Of a stretch of DNA of 64,000 bases, positions 1 to 8,427 are shown piece by piece. The notes beneath the pieces were generated by a model that had not been told where the DNA came from, made no database searches, and saw only the letters and a program-made list of their open reading frames with translations. The translations under genes and the position numbers were made by a program. Position 1 is the first letter of the stretch, and each line of letters opens with the position of its first letter. Source of the DNA: Janthinobacterium sp. (GTDB lineage: Bacteria; Pseudomonadota; Gammaproteobacteria; Burkholderiales; Burkholderiaceae_D); assembly GCA_025356595.1 (NCBI GenBank), contig JANXSQ010000323.1:1-64000 (forward strand), given 5' to 3'.

Positions 1-70
1 GTAGACGATAATCATATAATTTTGGCAGCGGTTTTTTGTCAAGGTTCCCGGCCATTCAACCGAAAGGCAT

Positions 71-128
71 CGACCGCTGCGCGGTCGGCTCCTTTCCTCC
101 CCGCCCTGAAGGGCGAGGTTTCTCGGAG
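71..128. repeat. IS200/IS605-like terminal hairpin region upstream of xylH
   Basis: Two hairpins lie back to back. A 7-bp perfect stem pairs 71-77 with 81-87 (loop TGC). A second 6-bp stem pairs 102-107 with 110-115, in a CCCGCCCTGAAGGGCG context followed by AGGTTTCTCGGAG. The second resembles the subterminal hairpin at the right end of IS200/IS605-type elements. No transposase is visible in the 70 bases to the left, so either the element lies beyond the window edge or this is a solo end. Resemblance is from memory and not verified by search. Confidence 0.4.
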
Positions 129-137
129 CAAAATCTG

Positions 138-1280
138 ATGAAAAACACCAATATCAAGCTGTTGTTCAGCCAGTACAAGATGCTGGCGCTGGGGATGGCC
201 ATCGCCGTGATCTGGGCCTTTTTCTACTGGAAGACCGAGGGCGGCTTCGTCACCCCGCGCAACCTGTCGAACCTGCTGCGGCAGATGTCGGTGACCGGCA
301 TCCTGGCCTGCGGCATGGTGCTGGTCATCATCGCCGGCGAGATCGACCTGTCGGTCGGCTCCATGCTGGGGCTGTTGGGCGGCGTCGCGGCGGTGCTGAA
401 CGTGACGCAGCAACTGCCGCTGGCGCTGACGCTGGCCATCGTGCTGGCCTGCGGCCTGTCGCTGGGCCTGTTCAACGGCTACCTGAGCGCCTACCGCGGC
501 ATCCCCTCCTTCATCGTCGGCCTGGGCGGCATGCTGGCCTACCGCGGCGTGCTGCTGGGCGTCACCGGCGGCATCACCGTGGCGCCGGTGTCGAACGAGC
601 TGGTGCAACTGGGCCAGGGTTATCTGCCGGCGCTGCCCGGCGTGCTGCTGGGCGCGGCGCTGTTCGCGCTGGCGGCCTGGCTGGCCTGGCGCCAGCGCGC
701 CGGGCGCGCCCTGCACGGCCTGGCGCAGGCGCCGGCCTGGCGCGACGCGCTGCGCGTGCTGGCGGTCGGCGCGCTGCTGTTCGTCTTCGTGCGCACCCTC
801 AACGGCTACGAGGGCATCCCGCTGCCGGTGCTGATGCTGCTGGCGCTGCTGGGCCTGTTCAGCTACATCACCACGCAAACCGTGTTCGGCCGGCGCATCT
901 ACGCCGTCGGCAGCAATATGGAGGCGACCCGGCTGTCCGGCATCGACGTGCGCGCCGTCAAGCTGTGGATCTTCGGCATCATGGGGCTGATGTGCGCGCT
1001 GGCCGGCCTGATCAACACCGGCCGGCTGGCGGCCGGCTCGCCGTCGGCCGGCACCTTCAGCGAACTGGACGCGATCGCCGCCTGCTTCATCGGCGGCACC
1101 TCGATGCGCGGCGGCTACGGCACCGTCTACGGCGCGCTGATCGGCGCGCTGGTCATGGCCAGCCTGGACAACGGCATGTCGATGCTCGACGTCGATACCT
1201 ACTGGCAGATGATCGTGAAAGGCAGTATTCTCACTGTCGCGGTGTGGGTCGACGTGAGCACGCGTTCGGGCCGGCGCTGA
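138..1280 (+). CDS. xylH: Xylose-type sugar ABC transporter permease (XylH-like)
   Basis: Inner-membrane permease of a CUT2-family sugar ABC importer, about 380 aa, the normal XylH length. It is rich in hydrophobic helices and carries the family segment around residues 60-75 (GEIDLSVGSMLGL) and a C-terminal GGTSMRGGYGTVYGALIGAL region. The start at 138 (MKNTNIKLLF) is chosen because the upstream in-frame codons read through the hairpin region and show no family similarity. Substrate D-xylose is inferred from the xylR gene that follows after 22 bases. The usual ATPase (xylG) and binding protein (xylF) would be expected upstream, beyond the window edge. Confidence 0.85.
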   Translation: MKNTNIKLLFSQYKMLALGMAIAVIWAFFYWKTEGGFVTPRNLSNLLRQMSVTGILACGMVLVIIAGEIDLSVGSMLGLLGGVAAVLNVTQQLPLALTLAIVLACGLSLGLFNGYLSAYRGIPSFIVGLGGMLAYRGVLLGVTGGITVAPVSNELVQLGQGYLPALPGVLLGAALFALAAWLAWRQRAGRALHGLAQAPAWRDALRVLAVGALLFVFVRTLNGYEGIPLPVLMLLALLGLFSYITTQTVFGRRIYAVGSNMEATRLSGIDVRAVKLWIFGIMGLMCALAGLINTGRLAAGSPSAGTFSELDAIAACFIGGTSMRGGYGTVYGALIGALVMASLDNGMSMLDVDTYWQMIVKGSILTVAVWVDVSTRSGRR

Positions 1281-1302
1281 TGGCCCACCAGGAGAGAGAC
1301 GC

Positions 1303-2535
1303 ATGCTGAAGATGCCGACCGCGCACCGCATCGCGTTGCTATTCAACGGCAACAAGATCTACGACCGCGAGATCATCGCCGGCATCGCCGCCTACCTGCA
1401 CACCACGCGGGTGTCGTGGGACCTGTACCTGGAGGAGGACTTCCGCCTGCGCCTGCCGGGCATCGAGCGCTGGCGCGGCGACGGCATCATCGCCGACTTC
1501 GACGACCCGGCCGTGTGCCGGGCGCTGGCGCGCAGCGCGCTGCCGGTGGTGGCCGTCGGCGGCTCCTACCGGGACGGCGCCGACTACCCGGCGCGGGTGC
1601 CCTACGTGGCGACCGACAATTTCAAGCTGATCAAGCTGGCCTACGAGCACCTGATCGAGGCCGGCCTGACGCGCTTCGCCTGTTTCAGCCTGCCCGAGGC
1701 GGACGTCAACCGCTGGGCCCAGGAGCGCGAGAAGGCCTTTTGCAGCCTGCTGCGGCGCGACCGCATCGAGCCGCTGGTGTACCGCGGACTGAGTACCAGC
1801 GCGCCGTCGTGGGACGAGGCGGTCGAGCAGCAGGTCGAGTGGTTGCACAGCCTGCCCAAGCCGATCGGCATCATCGCCGTCAGCGACGCCCGCGCGCGCC
1901 AGCTGCTGCAAGCCTGTATGCGCGCCGGCATCGCCGTGCCCGGGCAAGTCGCGCTGATCGGCATCGACAACGACCCGCTGGCGCGCATGCTCACGCGCAT
2001 TCCGCTCAGCTCCGTGATCCAGGGCGCGCAGGAGATGGGCCGCACCGCCGCCCACCTGCTGCACCGGATGCTCAACGGCGCGCGCCTGGACGGCACCCGC
2101 ATCCTGGTGCCGCCGGCCGGCCTGAACGTGCTGGCCTCGACCCGCCACGAACCGTTCCAGCACCCGCACGTGATGCAGGCGCGCCACTTCATCCGCCAGT
2201 ACGCCTGCCAGGGCATCAAGACCGAGCAGGTGGCCGACTACGTCGGCGTGTCGCGCTCCTCGCTGGAGTCGCACTTCCGCCGGGAGCTGGGGCGCAGCGT
2301 GCACGACGAAATCCTGCGCTTCAAGCTCGACGCCGCCAAGGCCATCCTGGCGCGCGAGCCGGGCAACATCGCCGACATCGCCGTCGGCTGCGGCTTCACC
2401 ACGGTGCAGTACATGCACGCGGTGTTCAAGCGCGAACTCGGGTGCACGCCGCGCGAATACCAGGAGCGCGCCGCGCAGGCCGCCGCCATTCCAGTTCCGG
2501 CCGCCGCCGTTGCGGCGGCATCGCCCCTTCCATGA
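1303..2535 (+). CDS. xylR: Xylose operon activator XylR (AraC family)
   Basis: Transcription activator that binds D-xylose. The 410-aa protein has a LacI-type periplasmic-binding-like sensor in about residues 1-275 (opening HRIALLFNGNKIYDR, then EEDFRLRLPGIERW and GDGIIADFDD, all typical of XylR) and two AraC helix-turn-helix motifs in the last 110 residues (VADYVGVSRSSLESHFRREL; ADIAVGCGFTTVQYMHAVFK). An ATG nine bases downstream (MPTAHRI) is an alternative start; GGAGAGA precedes the first ATG. It lies between the permease and an epimerase on the same strand. The last residues are an Ala/Pro-rich tail, and the stop overlaps the next ATG. Confidence 0.9.
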   Translation: MLKMPTAHRIALLFNGNKIYDREIIAGIAAYLHTTRVSWDLYLEEDFRLRLPGIERWRGDGIIADFDDPAVCRALARSALPVVAVGGSYRDGADYPARVPYVATDNFKLIKLAYEHLIEAGLTRFACFSLPEADVNRWAQEREKAFCSLLRRDRIEPLVYRGLSTSAPSWDEAVEQQVEWLHSLPKPIGIIAVSDARARQLLQACMRAGIAVPGQVALIGIDNDPLARMLTRIPLSSVIQGAQEMGRTAAHLLHRMLNGARLDGTRILVPPAGLNVLASTRHEPFQHPHVMQARHFIRQYACQGIKTEQVADYVGVSRSSLESHFRRELGRSVHDEILRFKLDAAKAILAREPGNIADIAVGCGFTTVQYMHAVFKRELGCTPREYQERAAQAAAIPVPAAAVAAASPLP

Positions 2536-3575
2536 CAAGGCCCACCATGAACACCCCCAAGCAAACGGACGACGACCCGCTCCACACCCTGCGCAACGGC
2601 GCCGGCATGCGCGTGACCATCAGCGCGCGCGGCGCCACGCTGCGCTCGTGGCGCGCGCCCGACCGCTACGGCAAGGTCGCCGACGTGCTGCTCGGCTTCC
2701 CCGACGCGGCCGGCTACGCCGGCAACGCGCCCTACTTCGGCGCGCTGGTGGGACGCTGCGCCAACCGCATCGCCGGCGCCAGCTTCGCGCTCGACGGCGC
2801 CGTCCACCGGCTCGACCGCAACGACGGCGACAACCATTTGCACGGCGGCCTGGTGGGCCTGCACCTGGCGCGGTGGCAGGTGGAAGCCGAGGCCGGCGGC
2901 CTGCTGCTGCGCCACGAATCGGCGGACGGCGACGGCGGCTATCCCGGCAATCTGCAGGTGCAGGTGCGCTACCGGCTCGGCGACGACGGCAGCCTGAGCA
3001 TCGACTACGAAGCCCGCGCCGACGCGCCGACCCCGGTCAACCTGACCTCGCACGGCTACTTCAACCTGAACGGCGGCGCGGCCGGCATCGGCGACCATCT
3101 GCTGCGCATCGCCGCCGACAGCTATTTGCCGATCGACGCCCAGTGCATCCCCTACGGCCGCGCGGCGGCGGTGGCCGGCAGCGCCTTCGACTTCCGCCAG
3201 GCGGCGCCGATCGGTCCCCGGCTGGGCTGGCCGGAGCCGCAACTGGCGCAGTTCCGGGGCTTCGACCACTGCTATTGCGTCGGGCCGGCCGGCGCGCTGC
3301 GCGAGGTGGCGTGGGTGTGCGACCCGGCCTCGGGGCGCGAGCTGACGGTGGCCACCACCGAGGCCGGCTTGCAGTTCTACAGCGGCAATTTCCTCGCCGG
3401 CGTGCGGGGCAGGGGCGCGGCGCCGTACGCGATGCACGACGGTTTCTGCCTGGAGGCGCAGGCGTACCCGAACCAGATCAACGGGCCGGACGCCGAGGCG
3501 GTGGTGCTGCGGCCGGGCCGGGTGTACCGGCAAACCACGGTGTACCGGCTGGGCGTGCAGGGCGCCGGCGCGTAG
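2532..3575 (+). CDS. Aldose 1-epimerase (mutarotase)
   Basis: Interconverts the alpha and beta anomers of aldoses in the cytoplasm, here most likely xylose or galactose. The protein is about 342-347 aa, normal for GalM-type enzymes. Family marks are NRIAGASFALDG, DGDNHLHGG (catalytic His region), VNLTSHGYFNLNGG and a late CLEAQAYPNQIN motif containing the catalytic Glu. The first ATG (2532) overlaps the xylR stop as ATGA; a second ATG at 2547 is equally possible. Translational coupling to xylR places it in the xylose operon. A hydrolase or other epimerase subfamily cannot be excluded, but the motifs fit well. Confidence 0.88.
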   Translation: MTRPTMNTPKQTDDDPLHTLRNGAGMRVTISARGATLRSWRAPDRYGKVADVLLGFPDAAGYAGNAPYFGALVGRCANRIAGASFALDGAVHRLDRNDGDNHLHGGLVGLHLARWQVEAEAGGLLLRHESADGDGGYPGNLQVQVRYRLGDDGSLSIDYEARADAPTPVNLTSHGYFNLNGGAAGIGDHLLRIAADSYLPIDAQCIPYGRAAAVAGSAFDFRQAAPIGPRLGWPEPQLAQFRGFDHCYCVGPAGALREVAWVCDPASGRELTVATTEAGLQFYSGNFLAGVRGRGAAPYAMHDGFCLEAQAYPNQINGPDAEAVVLRPGRVYRQTTVYRLGVQGAGA

Positions 3576-3659
3576 CGCAGCGCCCGGGCAAGGCCGGCGC
3601 GCAACCCTTCAAGGAGCGAGCGTCATTCGGGGACGCTGCGAGGACATGGTGCGTGCGCG

Positions 3660-4601
3660 TCAGTAGATCTCGGCGGCGGCGACGCGCAGGGCGTCGAGCA
3701 TGATGCCGGCGCCCGGCGACAGCAAGTGGCTGCGCCGCGTGATGATGCCAAAGGCGTCCATCCGGCACGGCAGCTCGATCGGCAGGATGCTCAGGATGTT
3801 CAGCGACACATAGTGGCGCGCCACCTCCACCGGCATCACGTGCAGGCTGTCGGTTTGCTGCAACAGCGAGCTGATCAGCAGCAGCGCGGTGGTGTCGACG
3901 ACGTTGCTCGGCGGCGCCAGGCCGGCGGCGCGGAACATCATGTCGCAGCGGTAGCGCAGCACGCTGCCCTTGGGCGGCAGCAACCAGGCGCCGCCGGCGA
4001 TGTCCTCCAGGCTCAGCCCCTGCGCCGTCACCAGCGGATGGCCGACGCGCGCCACCGCGCACACCGGCTCGTCGGCCAGTTCCTCGTACTGCAGGTCGGC
4101 GTCGGGCTGGTCTTCGAGGATGCGGCCGACCATGAAGTCCAGACTGCCGCGGCGCAGGCGCTCGAGCAGGATGTTGGACGTTTCCATCTGCACGCCGATG
4201 CGCAACTGCGGCGCCTGCTCCTTGACCCGCGAAATCGCCCGCGGCAGCAGCGACATGCTCGGCGCCATGATGACGCCGATCTCGACCTGGCCGGCCAGGC
4301 CAGACTTGAGCGCGACAATATCCTCGTGCGCCAGCGACAGGCTGGTCAGCGCCATGCGCGCGTGGCGTATCATGGTTTCGCCGTAGATGGTCGGGCGCAT
4401 GCCGCGCGGCAGGCGCTCGAACAGCTCGACGTCGAGCATGTCCTCGAGGTCCTTGAGCTGCTTCGACGCGGCCGGCTGCGTCATGTGCAATTCCTCGGCG
4501 GCGCGGTGGATGTTGCGTTGTTCGTCCAGGGCGATGAGCAACAACAATTGCCGCGTTTTCAGGCGGGCACGTAAAAACCAGTTGGGGTTGAGTGTATCCA
4601 T
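3660..4601 (-). CDS. LysR-family regulator of the sugar-acid operon
   Basis: LysR-type regulator, 313 aa from the chosen ATG (MDTLNPNWF); in-frame ATGs at 4613 and 4640 would extend it. The helix-turn-helix is near residues 20-60 (ERNIHRAAEELHMTQPAASK-type) and is followed by a co-inducer domain to the C-terminus (GQVEIGVIMAPSM, LLERLRRGSLDFMVGR). It faces the dgoK operon across a 135-bp divergent gap that contains dyads, the classic LysR arrangement. It resembles the GbpR/galactose-binding-regulator subgroup, so a galactonate- or KDGal-type inducer is an inference. It is convergent with the epimerase gene upstream. Confidence 0.85.
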   Translation of the reverse strand: MDTLNPNWFLRARLKTRQLLLLIALDEQRNIHRAAEELHMTQPAASKQLKDLEDMLDVELFERLPRGMRPTIYGETMIRHARMALTSLSLAHEDIVALKSGLAGQVEIGVIMAPSMSLLPRAISRVKEQAPQLRIGVQMETSNILLERLRRGSLDFMVGRILEDQPDADLQYEELADEPVCAVARVGHPLVTAQGLSLEDIAGGAWLLPPKGSVLRYRCDMMFRAAGLAPPSNVVDTTALLLISSLLQQTDSLHVMPVEVARHYVSLNILSILPIELPCRMDAFGIITRRSHLLSPGAGIMLDALRVAAAEIY

Positions 4602-4639
4602 GCGGGAAATCATAGCAGGGAAATCATGGCGAACAACCA

Positions 4640-4702
4640 TATCAAAATCGATATCGGATTTGCCAAATAATTGATTGGTAAGATATTGGTAGCAGATCTA
4701 CC
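4640..4702. promoter_or_regulatory. Divergent LysR/dgoK control region with two dyads
   Basis: Within the divergent gap, TATC(4640-4643)-N6-GATA(4650-4653) and GGTAG(4688-4692)-CAGAT-CTACC(4698-4702) are inverted repeats. The second is a 15-bp dyad placed about 35 bases before the dgoK start. LysR proteins commonly bind such interrupted dyads between their gene and the target. Binding is inferred from position and symmetry only. Confidence 0.4.
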
Positions 4703-4736
4703 ATGGGGCTTCTCCATGCCCTGATACCCATACTTC

Positions 4737-5765
4737 ATGAATATCGTCACCATTGATGCCGGGACCACCAACACCCGCAGCTCCCTGTGGCAGGACGGCC
4801 GCCTGGTCGCCAAGGTGCAGGTCGAGACCGGCGTGCGCGACACCGCCATCAACGGCAACAACCACGCCCTCAAGCAGGCGGTGCGCGACACCATCCAGGG
4901 CGCGCTGGCCAAGGCCGGCGTCGATCCGGCCGAGGTCGCGCTGGCGCTGGCCTCGGGCATGATCACCTCCGCGCTGGGGCTGCTGGAAGTGCCGCACCTG
5001 GCGGCGCCGGCCGGCCTCGAGCAACTGGCGCAGGGCATGGTCAAGGTGGCGATGCCGGAGGTGTTCGCCCAGCCGCTGTGGTTGATCCCCGGCGTGCGCA
5101 ACCACGCCGAGCCGGTCGGCCTGCACAATTTCGAGGCGATGGACATGATGCGCGGCGAGGAGACCGAGGTGGTCGGCCTGCTGGCGCGGCTCCGGCTGGA
5201 GGGCCGCGCGATGCTGATCATGCCGGGCTCGCACACCAAGCTGGTCAGTGTCGACGAGCGCCACCGCATCGTCGGCTGCGCCACCACCATCGCCGGCGAG
5301 CTGCTGCAGGCGATCACCCAGCACACCCTGATATCGCAAACGCTGGAAGCCGATTTCGCCCACGAACTGGTGCCGCAACTGCTGCTGGCCGGCGCCGCCG
5401 CCGCGCAGAAGACCGGGCTGGCGCGGGCCTGCTTCAGCGTGCGCACGCTGGACCAGTTCACCACCAGCGAGCGCAACGAACGCGCCAACTTCCTGCTCGG
5501 CGCGGTGCTCAGCGGCGACCTGCTGGCGCTGAAGAACAGCAGCGCGATCCAGATGCGGCCCGACACGCCGATCGTCATCACCGGCAAGACCATGCTGCGC
5601 GAGGCGCTGGCCCTGCTGATCCAGGAAAACGGTTTTTTCTACGGCAAGCGCGTCGTCGTCAGCGACGAGCAGCAGGCCGACATGGCCGGCTTCGGCGCGC
5701 TGGCCATCGCGCGCGCGCGCGGCCTGCTTCCCACCCCCACCATTCACACCACAGAGACAATATGA
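4737..5765 (+). CDS. dgoK: 2-dehydro-3-deoxygalactonokinase
   Basis: Phosphorylates 2-keto-3-deoxy-D-galactonate to the 6-phosphate. The 342-aa length and sequence fit DgoK: N-terminal phosphate-binding IDAGTTNTRS, SGMITSALGL near residue 80, a PGVRNHAEPVGL region, MIMPGSHTKLV and IAGELLQAITQHT. It is first of four same-strand genes. Its TGA overlaps the next ATG (ATGA at 5762-5765), so the two are translationally coupled. With the dehydratase and aldolase downstream it supports a phosphorylated galactonate pathway. Confidence 0.9.
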   Translation: MNIVTIDAGTTNTRSSLWQDGRLVAKVQVETGVRDTAINGNNHALKQAVRDTIQGALAKAGVDPAEVALALASGMITSALGLLEVPHLAAPAGLEQLAQGMVKVAMPEVFAQPLWLIPGVRNHAEPVGLHNFEAMDMMRGEETEVVGLLARLRLEGRAMLIMPGSHTKLVSVDERHRIVGCATTIAGELLQAITQHTLISQTLEADFAHELVPQLLLAGAAAAQKTGLARACFSVRTLDQFTTSERNERANFLLGAVLSGDLLALKNSSAIQMRPDTPIVITGKTMLREALALLIQENGFFYGKRVVVSDEQQADMAGFGALAIARARGLLPTPTIHTTETI

Positions 5766-7486
5766 GCAAAGCAAAACGGCCGTTGCGTTCGCAAGCCTGG
5801 TTCGGCGGCGACGACAAGGACAGCTTCATCCACCGCAGCTGGATGAAGAACCAGGGGCACCCGAACGAGGCCTTCGACGGCCGCCCGGTGATCGGCATCT
5901 GCAACACCTGGTCCGAGCTGACGCCCTGCAACGGCCACTTCCGCGAGCTGGCCGAGGCGGTCAAGCGCGGCGTGCTGGAGGCGGGCGGCTTCCCGGTCGA
6001 GTTCCCCGCCATGTCGCTGGGCGAATCGAACCTGCGCCCGACCGCGATGCTGTTCCGCAACCTGGCCAGCATGGATGTCGAGGAATCGATACGCGGCAAT
6101 CCGATCGACGGCGTGGTGCTGCTGACCGGCTGCGACAAGACCACGCCGGCCCTGCTGATGGGCGCGGCCAGCGTCGACCTGCCGACCATCGTGCTGTCCG
6201 GCGGGCCCATGTTGAACGGGAACTACCGCGGCAAGCCGATCGGTTCCGGCACCGACGTCTGGAAGTTCTCCGAGGACGTGCGGGCCGGGCGCATGACGCT
6301 GGCCGCCTTCAAGGAGGCCGAATCGTGCATGTCGCGCTCGACCGGCCACTGCATGACCATGGGCACCGCCTCGACGATGGCGGCGATGGTCGAGGCGCTC
6401 GGCGTGACCCTGCCCGGCAACGCTGCCATTCCGGCCGTCGACGCGCGCCGCAAGCTGCAGGCGCAACTGACGGGACGGCGCATCGTCGGCATGGTCGAAG
6501 AGGACCTGAAGCTGTCGCAGGTGCTCACCCGGGAGGCCTTCGAGAACGCCATCATGGTCAACGGCGCCATCGGCGGCTCGACCAACGCCGTGGTGCACCT
6601 GCTGGCGATCGCCGGGCGCATCGGCGTCGGCCTGACGCTGGCCGACTGGGACCGCCTGGGGCGCGACATTCCCTGCCTGCTGAACCTGATGCCCTCGGGC
6701 CAGTACCTGATGGAAGACTTTTACTACGCCGGCGGCCTGCCGGTGATCATCCGCGAGCTGCTCGGCAGCCTGCACGGCGACGCGCTCACCGTCACCGGCG
6801 CCAGCATGGCCGTCAACGTCGCCGACGCGGAAAACTTCAACACCGACGTGATCCACCCGCTGGCCGCGCCCTTCAAGGACGAGGGCGGCATCGCGGTTTT
6901 GCGCGGCAATCTGTCGCCGCGCGGCGCCATCATCAAGCCCTCGGCGGCCTCGCCGGCGCTGATGCAGCACCGCGGCCGCGCCGTGGTCTTCAGCAGCATC
7001 GAACACTACAAGGAGCGCGTCGACGACCCGGACCTCGACATCGACGCGGACTGCGTGATGGTGCTGCAGAACTGCGGCCCGAAAGGCTATCCGGGCATGG
7101 CCGAGGTGGGCAATATGGGGCTGCCGAAGAAGCTGCTGGAGCAAGGCGTCACCGACATGGTGCGCATCTCGGACGCGCGCATGAGCGGCACCGCCTTCGG
7201 CACGGTGGTGCTGCACGTGGCGCCGGAGGCGGCCATGGGCGGGCCGCTGGCGCTGGTGCGCGACGGCGACATGATCGAACTCGACGTGGCCGGACGGCGC
7301 CTGCACCTGGACGTCGACGAGGCCGAACTGGCGCGCCGCCGCGCCCAGTGGACGGCGCCCGAGCCGGCCATGCGCGGCGGCTACCAGGCCATGTACATCA
7401 AGCACGTGACGCAGGCCGACGAGGGCGTCGACCTGGACTTCCTGGTCGGCTGCCGCGGTTCGGCCGTGCCGCGCGAATCGCATTGA
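5762..7486 (+). CDS. IlvD/Edd-family sugar-acid dehydratase
   Basis: Fe-S dehydratase converting an aldonate to its 2-keto-3-deoxy acid. It is 574 aa, the length of arabinonate/xylonate/galactonate-type members. Ligand and active-site marks are LTGCDKTTPALLMG (Cys near 127), ESCMSRSTGHCMTMGTAS, VNGAIGGSTNAVVHLL and a C-terminal SDARMSGTAFGTVVLH. Pairing with DgoK and a KDPGal-type aldolase points to D-galactonate, but related enzymes act on L-arabonate, D-fuconate or D-xylonate and the sequence alone does not decide. It starts inside the dgoK stop and is 28 bases from the lactonase gene. Confidence 0.85.
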   Translation: MSKAKRPLRSQAWFGGDDKDSFIHRSWMKNQGHPNEAFDGRPVIGICNTWSELTPCNGHFRELAEAVKRGVLEAGGFPVEFPAMSLGESNLRPTAMLFRNLASMDVEESIRGNPIDGVVLLTGCDKTTPALLMGAASVDLPTIVLSGGPMLNGNYRGKPIGSGTDVWKFSEDVRAGRMTLAAFKEAESCMSRSTGHCMTMGTASTMAAMVEALGVTLPGNAAIPAVDARRKLQAQLTGRRIVGMVEEDLKLSQVLTREAFENAIMVNGAIGGSTNAVVHLLAIAGRIGVGLTLADWDRLGRDIPCLLNLMPSGQYLMEDFYYAGGLPVIIRELLGSLHGDALTVTGASMAVNVADAENFNTDVIHPLAAPFKDEGGIAVLRGNLSPRGAIIKPSAASPALMQHRGRAVVFSSIEHYKERVDDPDLDIDADCVMVLQNCGPKGYPGMAEVGNMGLPKKLLEQGVTDMVRISDARMSGTAFGTVVLHVAPEAAMGGPLALVRDGDMIELDVAGRRLHLDVDEAELARRRAQWTAPEPAMRGGYQAMYIKHVTQADEGVDLDFLVGCRGSAVPRESH

Positions 7487-7514
7487 CGCCGCCGCTCGGA
7501 CTGGGAACCACCTC

Positions 7515-8414
7515 ATGACGCAACTCGAACAACTGGTCGGCGCCGGCAACTACCTGGGCGAATGCCCGCTGTGGTGCGAACGCAGCGGCCGGGTCTTCTG
7601 GACCGATATCGAAGGGCGGCGCCTGCACAGCTACGCGCCCGCCGGCGGCGTGGCGCGGGACTGGCCGATGCCGGAGCGGCTGGCCTGTTTCGCGCTGACC
7701 GCCGACGCCGACGTGCTGCTGCTCGGGCTGGCCTCGCGGTTGGCCTTTTTCAACCTGGGCAGCGGCGCCGTGACGCCGCTGCACGCGGTCGAGGCGGCGC
7801 TGCCGATGACGCGCATCAACGACGGCCGCTGCGACCGCCAGGGCCGCTTCGTCTTCGGCACGCTCGACGAGCGGCCTTGCCGCGAGGCCATCGGCGGCTT
7901 CTACCGGCTGAACCACAATCTGGACCTGGAGCGCCTGCCGCTGCCGCCGGTGGCCATCGCCAACAGCATCTGCTTCAGCCCGGACGGCGCCGCGATGTAC
8001 TTCTGCGACTCGATGCGGCCGCTGATCTACCGCTGGGACGACTACGCCGGCGGCGACGCCGCGCGCATCGGCGTGTTCGCCGACCTGGGCGCCGAGCCCG
8101 GCGGCAAGCCGGGCGCGCCGGACGGCGCCACTGTCGACGCCGACGGCTACCTGTGGAGCGCGCAATGGGGCGCCGCGCGGGTGGTGCGCTACACGCCGGA
8201 CGGCGCCGTCGACCGCGTCATGTCCTTGCCGGTGACGCAGCCGAGCTGCGTTTGCCTGGGCGGCGACGATTACAGCCAACTGTTCGTCACCACGGCGCGG
8301 GAATCGCTGACGCCGGCCCAACTGGCCGCGCAGCCGCAGGCCGGCGCGCTGTTCCACGCCTTCCTGGCCGGCGTGCGCGGCCTGCCCGAAACGCGCTTCG
8401 GCGCGCAACCCTGA
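7515..8414 (+). CDS. SMP-30/gluconolactonase-family lactonase
   Basis: Hydrolyses an aldonolactone to the aldonate before dehydration. The 299-aa beta-propeller carries the family metal-site residues: Glu in LGECPLW near residue 18, Asn in MTRINDGRCDRQGRF near 100, Asn-Ser in ANSICFSPDG near 150, and Asp in DGATVDADGYLWSA near 200. No signal peptide is visible, so it should act in the cytoplasm. It is third in the sugar-acid operon, 14 bases before the aldolase. The lactone (galactono-, arabino- or xylono-) is not determined by sequence. Confidence 0.85.
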   Translation: MTQLEQLVGAGNYLGECPLWCERSGRVFWTDIEGRRLHSYAPAGGVARDWPMPERLACFALTADADVLLLGLASRLAFFNLGSGAVTPLHAVEAALPMTRINDGRCDRQGRFVFGTLDERPCREAIGGFYRLNHNLDLERLPLPPVAIANSICFSPDGAAMYFCDSMRPLIYRWDDYAGGDAARIGVFADLGAEPGGKPGAPDGATVDADGYLWSAQWGAARVVRYTPDGAVDRVMSLPVTQPSCVCLGGDDYSQLFVTTARESLTPAQLAAQPQAGALFHAFLAGVRGLPETRFGAQP

Positions 8415-8427
8415 AACGGAGTTTGAG

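Noticed and set aside
39..1355. Long open frame antisense to xylH and similar long antisense frames under most genes
   Set aside because: High third-position GC keeps antisense frames open. The translations are Arg/Ala/His/Gln-rich low-complexity sequence without family motifs.
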